From: Xylaria sp. FL1777 | Lineage: Eukaryota > Ascomycota > Sordariomycetes > Xylariales > Xylariaceae | Assembly (NCBI GenBank): GCA_022578965.1 | Contig: MU400709.1 | Span: 1 to 64,000 of the forward strand | Length of the DNA stretch: 64,000 nt | Reading direction: 5' to 3' | Shown here: in pieces, positions 23,947 to 36,294 of the stretch | Layout of the letters: every line of letters begins with the position of its first letter | Position numbering within the stretch: position 1 is the first letter of the stretch | Made by a program: the position numbers and the translations under genes | Notes under the pieces: model-generated | What the model saw: the letters and a program-made list of their open reading frames with translations, nothing else | Told to the model about the DNA's origin: nothing | Databases searched by the model: none

Positions 23947-25129
23947 GATTGCAGAGATCCAAAATGCCAACGACACTGAACTGAGTAGAGTTCAGTCAGG
24001 TCGACATAAGTAAGCGTAGTATGTATGGACAGACAGACCATATACAGAGACAGATACAGGCCCGGCAGACTCGTCGGGAGTTGGACTAAGGCGGACTTGG
24101 TTGGGCTGGGCGGCGTCGGATTGGATCGCGTGTCGGCTGTTGGATGCTGGAGAGAACAAGTTCGTGAAACTGGTCGCCGGGGGTTGTCTTGTCTATCTCT
24201 CGGTGGCTCGGTCGGGATGTAGCATTGAAAAGAGGAGTTCAGTTCATACTGCTTGTCGGCGGTCCAGAGTAGGTATTTATTGTAGGGAGTTTTGTAGGCT
24301 GCGTGTAAGGATGTTTCAGGTGAGGTTTTGAGGAGATCACCACTCCGTAGCGCGGTGGTTGGATGGGCGACAACACGGCAGCCAGAGTGGTGTGGTGGCC
24401 TGATTGTGGTGGTGGTGATAATCGAGACGCTTCGACAATGGCGACGGCATGTGAGGGAACAGTGGAACGAACGTACGACCGGGGGACGAATCTGCTGCAG
24501 ATCTGCTGGGAAGAAAGTGAGGTGGAAACCGTCCATGCTTGACCGCATCCCATTGGCCTGCGCAACGTGCTGCACTCCACTTCGCCACGGCGTTTGCGGG
24601 GAAGGCTTACTCAGTATGTACATGTGTACGCATAGGCCATTGCAGAACTGACCATGTAGTCGTATATGTACCTAATAATTTTATAAAGAATAATTTTATG
24701 CAGGTAGTTGCCAGCAATAGATAACTTACACACGTCTAGAATAAATCATTTAACCTCTGATTATAATAAGTTCCTGTCACACCACTAAGTTTAACCATAT
24801 TTATATAGATACTCTCTTAAGTTGCCAATTAACCATACAGACCTCGATTCACCCTTTTTGGTTAGCGCTGAGACTAAGAAGAAGTCTCACGAGAGTCTCT
24901 TATCGTATGGACTTCCTTCATCATGTGTGTCTCTGTTGAGTTGAGTCATGCCTACGACCTACGACTCATACATGATACTGGCCTCATAGCAAGATCATGA
25001 TAGACCCACTGTCCTATGTGGATATATAGGCGCTTCGCTCATCTCGAATTTACTTTACACTTCATCAAGTTCTTTCCATCCCCTAAATGCCCGTCCCATG
25101 TTAACATTGTTCATATGCTGTGCCTTCAA
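23947..25129. other. Spacer
   Basis: 5' flank of the PRELI gene and 3' flank of the HeLo-pseudokinase gene. The 24.0-24.6 kb part is higher in GC with overlapping frames on both strands that resemble no protein. The rest is AT-rich. Confidence 0.45.
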
Positions 25130-27265
25130 TTAAGCAAAGCACCTTTCCAATTCAAAGACTACCTGCTTCTCGAATCCGACTTGTAACGAATAGTCGTCCT
25201 TCCCCGAAAATCCCTCGTCTCTCAAGTCGAAGTCATCATTCAGACATCTCTGGACAGCCCTCCAGTATACAAGCCCCATCTTCCACTGTAACCTATCGCA
25301 ATACTCCGTCCGCACGCGCAATCGAAACTCGTCGTCGCTTTTGCAGCCGTAGCGGATCGTGTCTAGCGTTCTCCAGAGTCCGATTTCCAGGAGTATCAGC
25401 TAGGAAGCGTGTTAGTGATCAGTACCTAGTCAGCTTTGTCCGTAGGGCATGTAGTTGGTGAGGTAATGGAGCACCCCGAGCAATATTGCCCAGACGGGGT
25501 TTCTGGGGCAGTGATAGATAAGAGGTAGACCAGTTATATGATCATTGGATCGCGACTTACTCCGATGCTGTATATATCCCACCGAGCATGGTAGCGCCGT
25601 CGTTTCCCCTGTTGCTGCTCCGCGGAAAAGACGTCTGGATGAGTATACATCCGAATCATATCTCGTTTAGTCTGCAAACCTAGTGTAGACACTGAGATAG
25701 ATTCCGAAAGCTCTGATGGATGGTCTGGTCGTGACAAGTCCCATCCTAACAGGTAAAATGGAGGAAGCGGATCGGGTGCTTTCGTCAAAGGCGGGTTGCT
25801 CGCTAGAGGAATTGCTCTGTCCTCTACGGGGTCTGCTTTATTTGATAGATTGACAGCTTTCTTCTCGTCGAAGACTTTGGCGGTTATATTCTTAGCATCC
25901 TGGAAGCACAAGATCTGCCAGCTTTGGGTCAGTAGCTGTTCGCAGGGTTTAAACTTCTGTAACACTAACATTATCACTGCGGATTCCTTTGTGCAGCCAT
26001 CGCACGGCGTGCAGGTTGTGAATGGCCAACACCAGCCGTCTCGCCATGGCAAACCGTTCGCCGACTGGTGGCGCCGCTTGTGTACTATTTATGACGGTTT
26101 GAAGAGACTGTATAGTCATTGTTGAAGATAGTCCAGTGGAAAAGACCATGCCGACCCTCAAATTCTCATTATCCGTGACATATCCCTTACAAGGGAGAGC
26201 TTGGAATTTCTTGTAAAGCTGGTTTTTGTTGAGAAGCCGAACCAGGTCCGCGAGACGGAACGATTGCTCGACCTGAAACTGGCGTTCTTTGTTGAAGTAT
26301 TTCCACTCCACCACGACTGATTCGCCGCTGAGGACGGAGAACGACCTCGAGTCCCCGATTCGAATGGTATTTTTCTTGAAATCCTGCATGGAATACGTGA
26401 TGGGCCGAGTGTCTGCGTCGGCTCTAAAGCCTGTACCGGAATATGTTGACGAGGCATCCTCGGATTCTCTCTGCTCCCGCACTTGCCATAGCCTCATATT
26501 CGCCAGGGCTCGGACATCGCTGCCTTCGGGGAGGCTTTGTGTAATGGTGTGCGCGTGGTGGTCTACACTGTCTAGTACAGCCAAATCTGTCTGCCGGTTT
26601 ATCTGTGCCTGTAGGACTGACTGCACGAGGTCCACAAGAGATTCATTGACTTTCTCGATACTCTTGAGAAGCTCTTGTGCAGTGCTCTTATCCGTCGTCA
26701 CCCATTGCACGTTGGAAATGGAGTGTCCAATTTTGCTTTTTGTTGAGTTGAAGTCATCTGTTGATGTGTCGCTGGATGGCAATGATGCTTCTTTCGTCTT
26801 CCTAGAGAGTTTAGGCCACTTTACGTGCAGTTTTCTTCCCTTGACTGTAATATCTGAATGATCTTGGGCAGCCGTTGAGAATGCATATTTCACCATCAAC
26901 TTCTCAGCTTCGCTGAACTTCTGGTCCATAGACCTCAAGGTTCTCAGGACTTGGGTCGCGAGACTCTCGTTCCTGAAACGTAGCTGAGATTGTAAAAGAT
27001 CTCCAAACTCTTTGACCTTATTCTTTTGCTGCCATTGATCCAGCGAGATGTCTGAGAGCTCGAACATGCTCTGTATTCCAAGCGAAGAGCACCAGTTGTC
27101 GAATTTGAGTCCTTGTACTATGAAATGAAATTGCATATCTCCTTGGTCCCTTTCCTGTATGTCGGCATGGCGTAATTCGTTGAAGGTTGACAAGCAGCTT
27201 TTTGCTACTTTGACCAGCTCCAGTGAAGCCGCTACGCCGCCCAATATCTCAAGGCCAGTGACCAT
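25130..27265 (-). CDS. HeLo (prion-inhibition-type) domain plus pseudokinase protein
   Basis: Exons are 27265-25970, 25914-25561 and 25399-25130, in phase, giving 639 residues. The N-terminal region begins GLEILGGVAASLELVKVAKS and contains HFIVQGLKFDNWCSSLGI, which fits the HeLo domain of HET-S and related death effectors (membrane-targeting helical bundle). The C-terminal half is a degenerate kinase fold of the type that follows HeLo in many fungal proteins. It has VVVEWKYF (beta-3 lysine-like), LHKGIRSDNILCF in place of HRDLKxxN, and YTHPDVF for the APE region. It also has RWDIYSIGLILLEIGLW across the last intron and a helical end. No DFG is visible, so catalysis is unlikely. The start is the ATG at 27265, since the frame upstream offers only TTG. 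It diverges from the kinase-ankyrin gene over a shared upstream region. Confidence 0.82.
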
Positions 27266-27908
27266 CTTTGCTATCAATTAATCTTTGAAAAAATAGAGTT
27301 AAAAGACGTGAGTCATGAAATCACAATGTGCCGCGAGGCTTCATGAGCACATATGAGGTGCTAATTCTACGAGGTATTGTGGCGATTGTTACCCTAGGCG
27401 TAACAGCCTTCATGGCTGTGCTACCATCCCTCCTCTTCTCGATCCTCCTAGGGAGTCTCAAATGCGCCCCCAATTGATAGAATATGTATCGCAAGGGGGG
27501 CCATTACCACATACTACCGACAATAAGAATTTAGACCAAAGAGTCAAGGTATCAACCATACTAATCCATCATACGAAGTTATATTTCATTGAATCAAACT
27601 ATTTACTTATTTATATTTTGTTTTAGCTCTACTAGAGTGTACGAATATTTTGGCTCTTTGGTTTGTCGGAAGTATGTGGTAATAATGGCCCTCCCTATCC
27701 GTGGGCCACTACTATTGTCGGTAGGTAGTATGTGGTAATGCCCCGCCGTCGCCGTAACCTGAGATGATCAGCTGGAAGACCTCGCAACTCTCTACTTTAA
27801 ATTGTATCTTCGATGACAATTACATATGCACTGGAGCCGACGGGCTGCGGTTGTGCAACCAACGTGATGTGATGATTGTTAACCTCTCATGATCTTGTTA
27901 GTGTCACA
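27266..27908. promoter_or_regulatory. Shared divergent upstream region
   Basis: 643 bases between the starts of two divergent genes, so both promoters must lie here unless their leaders are longer. About 250 bases in the middle are a terminal-inverted-repeat element, listed separately. I see no specific transcription-factor site that I would defend. Confidence 0.55.
27497..27744. mobile_element. MITE-like element with terminal inverted repeats
   Basis: The left end (27497-27525) reads GGGGCCATTACCACATACTA then CCGACAATA. The right end (27713-27744) is its inverse, TATTGTCGGTAGG followed by TAGTATGTGGTAATGCCCC. A second inverted copy lies just inside on the right (about 27650-27693: CTCTTTGGTTTGTCGG, AGTATGTGGTAATAATGGCC), which also pairs with GACCAAAGAG at 27534 on the left. 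It has no coding capacity and is 248 bases long, which fits a non-autonomous DNA transposon. I could not make out a clear target-site duplication. Confidence 0.7.
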
Positions 27909-30900
27909 ATGACGACTCAACAAACAACACTGGCTCCCCAAGCCAGTGTCAGCTTAGCCGATATTCGACAAGCATATTCGCAAAGGCGGCTTCAATTTAC
28001 AAAGACACAAGACGTGCCGAGAATAACACGTGAAGGTGGAATAGCGCCAGATTTCATCACATTGACTTGCCTGATCAGTGAGATTTACCGAAACTATGGC
28101 GACGAACTGGAACCAGTTCGGCAATTTCATCCCAGCAGAGAGACGCCGTATAGTAAAGGCCATACGAGCAGTGTCAGCTACACCCATATATCACGTCATG
28201 CTGCCCCAGTCGTATCCCGCGACACGACAACTACAATATCTGAAGGCATCATCATCAAAAGACCACGAAAAAGCATCCTAGAACAGGAGACCTACGCCCT
28301 GGTCAGCTTTATTACAGAACTCCGAGTACGGACTCATGCGCCCCTCAGAGAGCATCCGAACATTGCTCAATTGCGGGGTGTAGGATGGGACTTCGAAGAC
28401 GAAGAGGCTACCATCCCCCGGCCGCTTCTCCTTGAAGAACTCGCACCACAAGGTGCCCTGGACAATTTCTGGGCGAGATGGAACTTTGTTCGTCTGAACT
28501 TCAAGTCCAAATTAGACTTAGCCCGCAATATCGCCGACGGTATACGAGCAATGCATGAATGCAAGGTTGTCCACGGGGATGTTAAACCTGAGAACATTCT
28601 GATCTTTCCAAGGATGGATGCTGATAACAAATTCGTGGCTAAACTGACAGATTTCGGACACTCAGTTTTCGAATACAGTCAATCCAATAGTCTGCCAGCA
28701 TTCACCCCTCAATGGTGTGCCCCAGAGCTGTCGCCTGAGTGGTCGGGCCCCAAAACCATGGGGTTTGAAGGAATGAAACTAACGGACATCTACTCTTATG
28801 GACTTGTTGTATTATCCATCATGATTGGTCGTCCTTTCCACGAATCCATCGACGATTTCAAGACACCCAAGTCAAATGGTACGATGTTAAAGGAGGCCAT
28901 TGAGTTGGTTAGCAGAGAAGACCGAGAAAAGAACGACTCCGACCTAGATCTTGCTACTATTGAGTTATTGATGCGCCAGACGATCCGATTAAGATCAAAA
29001 CATCGTAACCTGGAACAGTGCCTTAAAATAATGAATAAGTGAGTCTTTACCCCTTATCATAAGTGAACTTCTACGTCTTAAGTTCACGATTACTTTGTAG
29101 CTACGATAAAATCAATGGCCACAAATTACAGGCCTATTCTCGCGATGGGTCGGGTCGGGAACAGACGGTAAAGGAGCTCAACGTAACGGAAATGGTAAGA
29201 TGGTCTCCTTGATCCAGTTTAGGTGTCGGTAGCTAATAGAACTCCAAGGTTGCCATAGGGCACTCGACATTCTCTCGAATAAGTCACCAGTTGAAAGTGC
29301 ATATTGTGGAAAGTCTCTTACGCATTACTAACGATACCAGAGATCCTCGGCGGCTTGCCGCCGCATGGGAACTCTCGGTTTGTTATTTTTCTGGGTTTGG
29401 TGTGGAAACGTCATTCCAGCTGTGCTCGGAATGGTTATCAGTTGCGTCGGAGGGTGGTGTCGCTGCTGCTCGAGACTACTATGCAATTCTACAAGAAGCA
29501 ATGAGTCGACCTTATCAAGTGCCTTCATGGCAAAGCAAAGAACGTCGGATTCCTACAGCACTATCTAAGCATCAGTCCACAGTGCAAGGTACGGAACCTG
29601 AGTCCGAAGATTTGTCCTACACACCGCCAGGAGAAAGTGACTATGACTCAGAAACCGATAATATGTCGAAGTCACCAACCAACGTTTCTAAATTGAAGAA
29701 GATACGAGAAGAGCTACTGGATATACTCAATACGGGCGCTCCTCAAGATCTACAGAGGTATCTGCAAGATAACCCCGAGGATCTCAACGGTCAGGATGTC
29801 GAAGGAAACACTCCTTTGATGCTAACCGCACGACGTCAACAAGTGGATATGCTGAAGTTTCTCCTTGATCAACCAGATGTAGATGCTGGCATACCAAATC
29901 GCTCTGGGCATACAGTGCTACATTTCCTGCCGCCATTTGATGATGAGACGGTTCAAGAAGTGGTACCGAAGCTAGCGCAACGACGGGCAGATATACACCG
30001 TGAAGCACTTGCAATGCCTCTTGGATCTGAGGATGTTGTCTTAACACCGGAAATTCGCTGCTGCTCCATCCTGAACGCAATACTCCACGGTAACCTGACC
30101 CTCTTGAAGTGCCTTTTGGAAGCGTCTCATGCCGAAGGGACAACAAGTCAATGTCAAATTTGCGAAGCTGCCTCTAGATTTCGAAGGATTCTAGCCGTAT
30201 CACTGTCCTTATTTCAAGCAGGGGCCCTGGCCACGCTTGTGGCTCACGTGAAAGATAGAGGGAATCTGCAAGATGTTGGTCTCAAAACCATAGAAGTTTG
30301 GGCCGGCAGGAAGCTTCTCCCCTTACATAAGGTTCCATTTAACAGTGTAGCGATTGGAGCACTGGACCTGCCAGATTCCCTGTTCCGAGCAATGAAATAT
30401 GGGAACCAATACGTCGAGGCGTTGGAGGAGACGATTATCTTGCTCCTGTCCACGGAGGAAGACGTTGAGGATCTGGCCTATTCCATGATGATGGAAGCTG
30501 TAGAGAGCAATAATTGGGAGGCAGTGCGATTTTTGCTCAACGAAGGCGAGAAGCGCCTATTCAACAAGGCATGGTGGATGCGCGGCCCCTTGGATAATTC
30601 GCCCTTTATGCGATCGATCAGTCTCGGATTTCGGGAGATCTTCAAATTGTTCCTGAAGCACGATCCCACTCTATTGCAGAGAAGGTCGGTAGTGAATTGT
30701 TGGCTGCACTATTGCAAGCACAACCGCAAAGTACGGGACCGGTACACTAGGATACTCCTCGGTCTCACCAAAGTAGATCAATTACCGAAAGGAGAAAGGA
30801 AACATGACTTTAACCACGTTCAGCGGGCGCTTTGGCTATTAATTGATTCCAGTCATCAAGATTGTTACTTCGTGTAAGTATATTAAACCTACAATTTTTG

Positions 30901-32322
30901 AGGAAAAAAAGTAACTACGGTAGGCAGACTAACTCATGACGTTTTCAACTTTAGCAAAGCTATTCTAGACGCCGCGGACCCCGAATTGATTATAAGCACC
31001 GAGAAGATAGTCACGCTGAATGGAGCACAACTTCAAACTTTGAAGAGCCTAAAGTACGCAGCTATCCACAGTGATGGAATTGGACGAGTAATTGATGGGG
31101 AGAGACTGGACGGCAGCGACTTTCTAGAGCACGCCATACTATCCTCGGTGTTTTCGCCAGCAGCAACTATCATCGATCGGTTTCCTGACGTACTTCGTAC
31201 AAGATCACGTTGGTCCTTTTTGTGTTTCTGGCGTTCTTCGCAGAAATCAAATATCTGTGACACCTCCAAATTCGGCATTCAAGAGATATTACGTCAAGGT
31301 TCCTACGGGCAATGTAGATTTGTCATGGAACGGCTTCTGCCGCTACGGACCTGCAGAAACTCCGCTGGAATGGAACATGGGTCCATGCCTCAAGAGAGGT
31401 ACAGTTCCCGAGAGGATGGTGTGCAAGAGTGGACTCGCTGCCCCCTGTCCCAAGACGAGTTCCATCAACTCGTCATCGGGAACATCAGGGGTCAAAGCAG
31501 TAATCGGAAAGATCTGTGGAACGTCGTGGAAACACAAGCGAAAATCGGACATTCCCGGTCCGTCCGTTACCTGCGGCTAGCGATTTTATACGGTAACACC
31601 GAAGCGCTCGAAGAGATGCTTCGGCGAGGGTGGAACCCGAACGGGCCGGTCTGGGCTCGGTTGCAGACACCACTGCAGTACTGCCAGAACGTCAAGAGAT
31701 TCTCTGGAAATTTCGTCAATCTCTTCAAGGCCTGGAATCCGGACCTCCCGCAGACGGACTGGAAGAACAGCAGGACGCACGCAGTCGTATACGAGGAGTA
31801 CCGCAAGCAGGAAATTGGCCACAACTGGAACGAGTGGAACGCCCGCCTGAAGAAGAGCCAGGCCATCTTGCGAAGCTATGGAGGCAAAATCCCACCCGCG
31901 GCGGCGATCTTAGCCGCCGAGAATAAGACTCTTCGGGCGTGGTCGCTCATCGCCTTCGTGCTACTCTACGGCGTCGTGATCCCGCCGACCTTTACCTATG
32001 CGACCGAGCGCACGTGGACGTCGATGTCCACGGGCCAGAAACTGGGGTTCTCGTATCTCTGGAGTGTGCTGTCTATCGGCTTCCTACTCATCTTATTGCC
32101 ATGGATCGACGACTTGGCGACTAAGGCCAAGGCCTGTGTTTTCGTCGTGTTCTTCACCGTCATCAGCCAGGTTAGTCCGTGGAGCCCTTTAATCCCCCTT
32201 TAGAATGTCTCAGGGTCACAAATCTCATAATCTGGAATATCCTGCTCTTGCTGCTCCTGCAGGCTCCGGAGACTCTGAAGAATTTTTACCCCATGCGGAA
32301 TTTACTGACTCTAGCGTTCTAA
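27909..32322 (+). CDS. Protein kinase / Sel1-like / ankyrin / transmembrane fusion protein
   Basis: Exons are 27909-29038, 29101-29194, 29249-30873, 30955-32170 and 32263-32322. All phases agree, giving 1374 residues. An N-terminal kinase domain (about 60-370) has an unusual glycine loop GHTSSVS, the lysine in GIIIKRP, and an intact catalytic loop HGDVKPENILIF. It also has LTDFGHSVFE, APEL and the DIYSYGLVVLSIMIGRPF helix, so it should be active. A Sel1-like stretch (about 435-475, AAAWELSVCYFSGFGV) and ankyrin repeats (about 584-640, DVEGNTPLMLTARR, RSGHTVLHFL) follow. The C-terminus has two or three membrane helices (about 1278-1355, e.g. SLIAFVLLYGVVIP and YLWSVLSIGFLLILLPW). Without the last intron the frame would end at 32203 instead. 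The domain order suggests a membrane-anchored sensor kinase, and its function is unknown. Confidence 0.82.
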
Positions 32323-34035
32323 ATAGGTCATCCTCCCGGTGCTGATAATACAGGTTAACTGGCGGCCGTTTCTCTCTTGCTATGATGTTATCACAAATAC
32401 CCAAACCGACGCTGCCTGTAATGTTGTCACGAAATGTACTAACTATTCTTACTTGCTTCCTTTGGTTGTAGCTGGCATCGAAATTGTGTCTTGGTACATA
32501 TTTAATCGAATATTTCGTTGATACTAGGGTTGAAAATGGGGATTCTTACTCATGAAACAACTTGTACGTAGCTATCTGTTTTGCACGAAGTGGTGCCGGC
32601 GAATGCAGCTGTCAATGCAAGGACGGTCTTGAGAAACATCTTCGACTTGGAAACAAATTGCCTAATGAAGTGAGACATCTGTGGACCAAGGGAGAGGGAA
32701 GATATTTTATTATCTTATATGGAGACAAACTTGTTTTTTTTTTGCACTCGCGTGTCGTGTATTAGAATATTTCAAGATGAGGATCATGCACAGTCAGGTC
32801 AACACCATCACCGACATGTACATCTTAATTACCTTGGTAGGTAGCCAGCTCGTCTGAGCCTGTGCATTTTAGGAAGGTCCCTGAGCGCTTATGAAGAGTG
32901 GAAGGTTTAGTAGAATTTAGCGCCCATCTGCGCGCTAAGCTCTAACCACAGATCATGACGTCTCTTGAGACACGTGATTCCGTATGGACATATGTATCCG
33001 CCTCGGGCCATAGGAGGCAGAGAATCGTGTAGCGATAATATTTAGCCTGGAAGGACACTAAATGGTGAATAGAAGCAGGTACCGCTACGAAGCACCCCTA
33101 CCTCCTTAACCCCTTTTTTTCTTTCACTTCTCTGTATCATTGATACATATGATTAACCAGGGATCGCATGGCAACGGGCATAATGTTGTTAGAAATGCTA
33201 CTTCTAAACATTTTTTGGGGGTTGTACCTTGTAATATGTGGCTCCTGGTTTGTATCCCCGTAAGGATACATGCATAGCGCCGAGCACGAGCCTAGAGAGC
33301 ACGGCTTATGCAAGCAGTTTGACTGTTGCACGCGCCCATAGGTTTGATTTGCGAAAATTTCTGTTGTTTGCCTAGAAGGTAGAAGGATAGATATAAGGGA
33401 GGCCTGAAGATACTGTGTTCCCCTGGCATTGAGTTTTTATAGACAAACCACGTGGTAGGTATTATTTACGACCAGACACAATCGACAAAACATAATGGCA
33501 AACCCATATCATGAAGAACATATAAGAGGTAAGGGATAGGATGTATCAACAAGACTTAACGCGTTCTAGTAGCTAGGTGCACCCCTGTTCGTGGTACACC
33601 TGATACGGCCGTACAATTGCTAGCAAACTTTTAAACTATTAGTTCGTATCGCGAGTGGCTTTAGGCGACTGGATAGAGTGATTGGGCATTAGGCGTTCCG
33701 TTGTCTTGGACGAATAAGACCACAGAAAACAGACCTAGGCAAGACGGCATATTATCGCGTCTATGCTTCCATTAAAATAAACAATACTATTTTGTCATAT
33801 ATATTCTCTGCTTTCCGCTTTCTTCTCTCGTAGAAAATACTCATTCAGACCATCATCACAGAAACCAGAGTCATCACAGAAACCAGAGTCATCACAGAAA
33901 CCAGAGTCATCACAGAAACCAGAGTCATCACAGAAACCAGAGTCATCACAGAAACCAGAGTTATCGTTCACCTACTGTTTGTTTCGACTTTAGAAGCCAT
34001 CCACGACGTAGTGAAGCTAGCCAGCTACCGACACA
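32323..34035. other. Spacer with minisatellite
   Basis: 1.7 kb of AT-rich sequence with only short frames. The last 180 bases before the BTB gene contain the 18-bp minisatellite (listed separately) and presumably its leader. Confidence 0.45.
33856..33963 (+). repeat. Six-copy 18-bp minisatellite
   Basis: Six tandem copies of TCACAGAAACCAGAGTCA, identical except for one C-to-T change in the last copy. The period is a multiple of three and one frame reads Ser-Ser-Gln-Lys-Pro-Glu repeatedly, but that frame has no ATG between the stop at 33778 and the array. It sits 73 bases upstream of the BTB start, so it is most likely leader or promoter DNA. Confidence 0.95.
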
Positions 34036-34965
34036 ATGGGATCCCACCCTTCCCACATTGTAGCATCTGCATGCGATAAAGAGTACGGACTACATTTCCC
34101 AAGGTACACTGAGATAGCTCCATTAACCTCTCTTAGCCTTTATTCGTCAGGAACGTATTCGGACGTCAAGGTCACATGCAGTGGCGTAGAGTGGTCCCTG
34201 CATCGTGCTATTCTAAAGACGCGATGCCCATTCTTCACGGGGGCGGTTCTGACTAGTGATGTGATCGAGATCAAAGATCAGGATCCAGAAAAGGTGGAAT
34301 GGGTGATTCATTTCATCTACACGGGGAAGGGTAGGTTTACGCGTCCCAACAACTATAAGGATGTTAACTAACTCAAGCTTTTAGTGCCCGGTGATCTTCT
34401 AAGTCTCCTTGAAGACGATGAAACTGCATTGGCTACTTGCATCAAGCTGTTTATTTTGGCCAACTTCTTCAGTCTCGAGGGACTTGCCAAACGGGCTGTC
34501 GATGTTTTCACAGAGCACGTGATTAGACAAGCCTCCTACATCCAGCGTTACATTTCCTGCAAGAAAGATCTTCAAGAAACTGTTGACGATTTCTCACCTC
34601 AATTCCTCGTAGCGGTACGCATTGTGTACAACGCCACCAATTCACTCGATCTGCTGCCATTCAGACATCCCATTATGCTCTATCTGAAACTCACATGTTA
34701 CATTGTTCTTCGAGCAGAGCTTCTTGGTAACAGGCTGCGTGAAGACCCGGAGCTCGCTAACTTCCAAAATGAGATCCTCAATCAGACACTCTACGGGCCC
34801 CTCGAAGATTACGACTCTATAGAGATGAAGTGCGTCCAGTGCAAGAGAGAGCATTCATTTGTTGCAGAGTTTGAGGATCCTCTTAAGGGGCCGTCAGACC
34901 GTGTTTGGTGTAGAAATTGTGTTCCACTTGGGGAGGAAGGTGTACTACTGAAATTGACAGGCTGA
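34036..34965 (+). CDS. BTB/POZ-domain protein
   Basis: Exons are 34036-34330 and 34385-34965, joined in phase (intron with GTAGGT donor and GTTAACTAAC branch), giving 291 residues. BTB domains dimerise and often link substrates to Cul3 ubiquitin ligases. Many small fungal BTB proteins are uncharacterised. Seen: GTYSDVKVTCSGVEWSLHRA and ILKTRCPFFTGAV, the classic BTB start in which the protein is displayed and buried in the dimer. EKVEWVIHFIYTGK follows, then helices LATCIKLFILANFFSLEGLAKRAV. The C-terminal 60 residues contain four cysteines in CVQC...CRNC spacing, which could bind zinc. The residues between are helical. Confidence 0.88.
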
Positions 34966-35687
34966 AATTGGAGGGATGACAAGCGAAGAGCTTAGTCGTT
35001 CGGCCGTTCTGTTGGGAGAAGACTATTCCGATGCGTAACTCATAGTTTCCTTTGTATTTAGAAAATAGATAGCCACCGTAAGCGTTGCTTCGGGGATCCT
35101 GTTCCAGGGCATAATAGATAACGCGTTGTAACCATATTCGCATTGGTGCCTAACTAGCATATACTCTAAACACAATTAGTGTTTACCTAACATGAGGCCA
35201 GATGCATACGTATTGTTAACTTGTTGGCTCGCTTAAGGGTTATAAATTACATATATACACGTCACTTTCTCGTTTTAGACACATATGTGACTCTGGCTCC
35301 TGTTTATGTCAGGGAAGCAGGGGTGGCAGTTGACAACTGCTTTTATTATGTGTATAAAGAGACTAGGCCTAGATTTAAGACCAAAGAAATAATAAAATCG
35401 AGACATAAGCCCCGTGCTTCGACTCTGTTTCTACTTATCAATAGCTCTTCGGCCTTTATCTTGCTCTCTTATCATTCTGCGACAAACTTATCCTACAATT
35501 TCTTTGCAATATAACGGCATGCTCCGTTTATTCCTCTTAAGGTAGACTAATGAGTAGCAAAACAATCACCTTGTCGTTGGAGAAATTTGCCCTTCAAGGG
35601 ATGGGAACAGATGACACACCTAGATGTAACAAGTATAGACTAATATACTAAGCGATAGAAAAGTGGCGACTTGGTTGGATTCTTGAC
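34966..35687. other. Spacer
   Basis: About 720 AT-rich bases. I see nothing beyond gene flanks. Confidence 0.4.
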
Positions 35688-36294
35688 ATGGTTCGCTCAC
35701 GGTCTGTCGATAGATTTGCTGAAATAAAAATCGATCAGTTCAGCAATTTCGAGAGAGTAGAACTTCGAGAATATGTGGACCAACCCCTTAATTTAGACGA
35801 AGAGGTAGATGAAGATTGTGTCCGAATTCCTTCAAGCTCAAGGTCTCCGATATATCGGGGGGGCACAGTCGCATTTTTTGACGTCATCCATCGAAATACT
35901 GGTGCGTTTTGCTATAGAATAGGAGTACTTCTTTATTACAGCAGTAGTGACTAACTACCTCACAGATCATAATGAGGATTACCCGCAAGGTGGCATAACA
36001 ATCACAATTGGTGCCAATGCTCAACCATCTTTACTTGCCGTTTCCAATCGGGGAATAATTTATAGAAGATTTGAGGAAGGGCAGGGTTTAGCTGTATGCC
36101 TATTGACACCTATGTTTAGTACTGATGCTATCACTCTGTGCAACACCAAGCCTTCCAGTGATCTCGAGGCTTTGCTGCTTGATCAAGCATCTCTGCGATT
36201 TCATGATGTCCAGCGTCAAATGCTAGTTGTCTTGCGGTTCTCCCGTAAAACTCGGGTTCGTTTACTCTCGCGCCCCTCAAGAGGAGAAAACTGA
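35688..36294 (+). CDS. Hypothetical protein, two exons
   Basis: An ATG at 35688 opens 71 codons, and a good intron (GTGCGT donor at 35902, GACTAACTAC branch, CACAG acceptor ending 35965) joins in phase to a second exon with stop at 36294, giving 180 residues. Composition before the intron is protein-like and acidic (LDEEVDEDCVRIPSSS), and the join gives VIHRNTDHNEDYPQGG. I do not recognise a domain. The last 160 bases overlap the end of the ankyrin gene on the other strand, so the real stop may be earlier through another splice or the frame may be fortuitous. Evidence is the intron quality only. Confidence 0.35.

Noticed and set aside
23853..24623. 256-codon minus-strand frame upstream of the PRELI gene
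   Set aside because: Low-quality composition, overlaps the PRELI start region, and resembles no protein.
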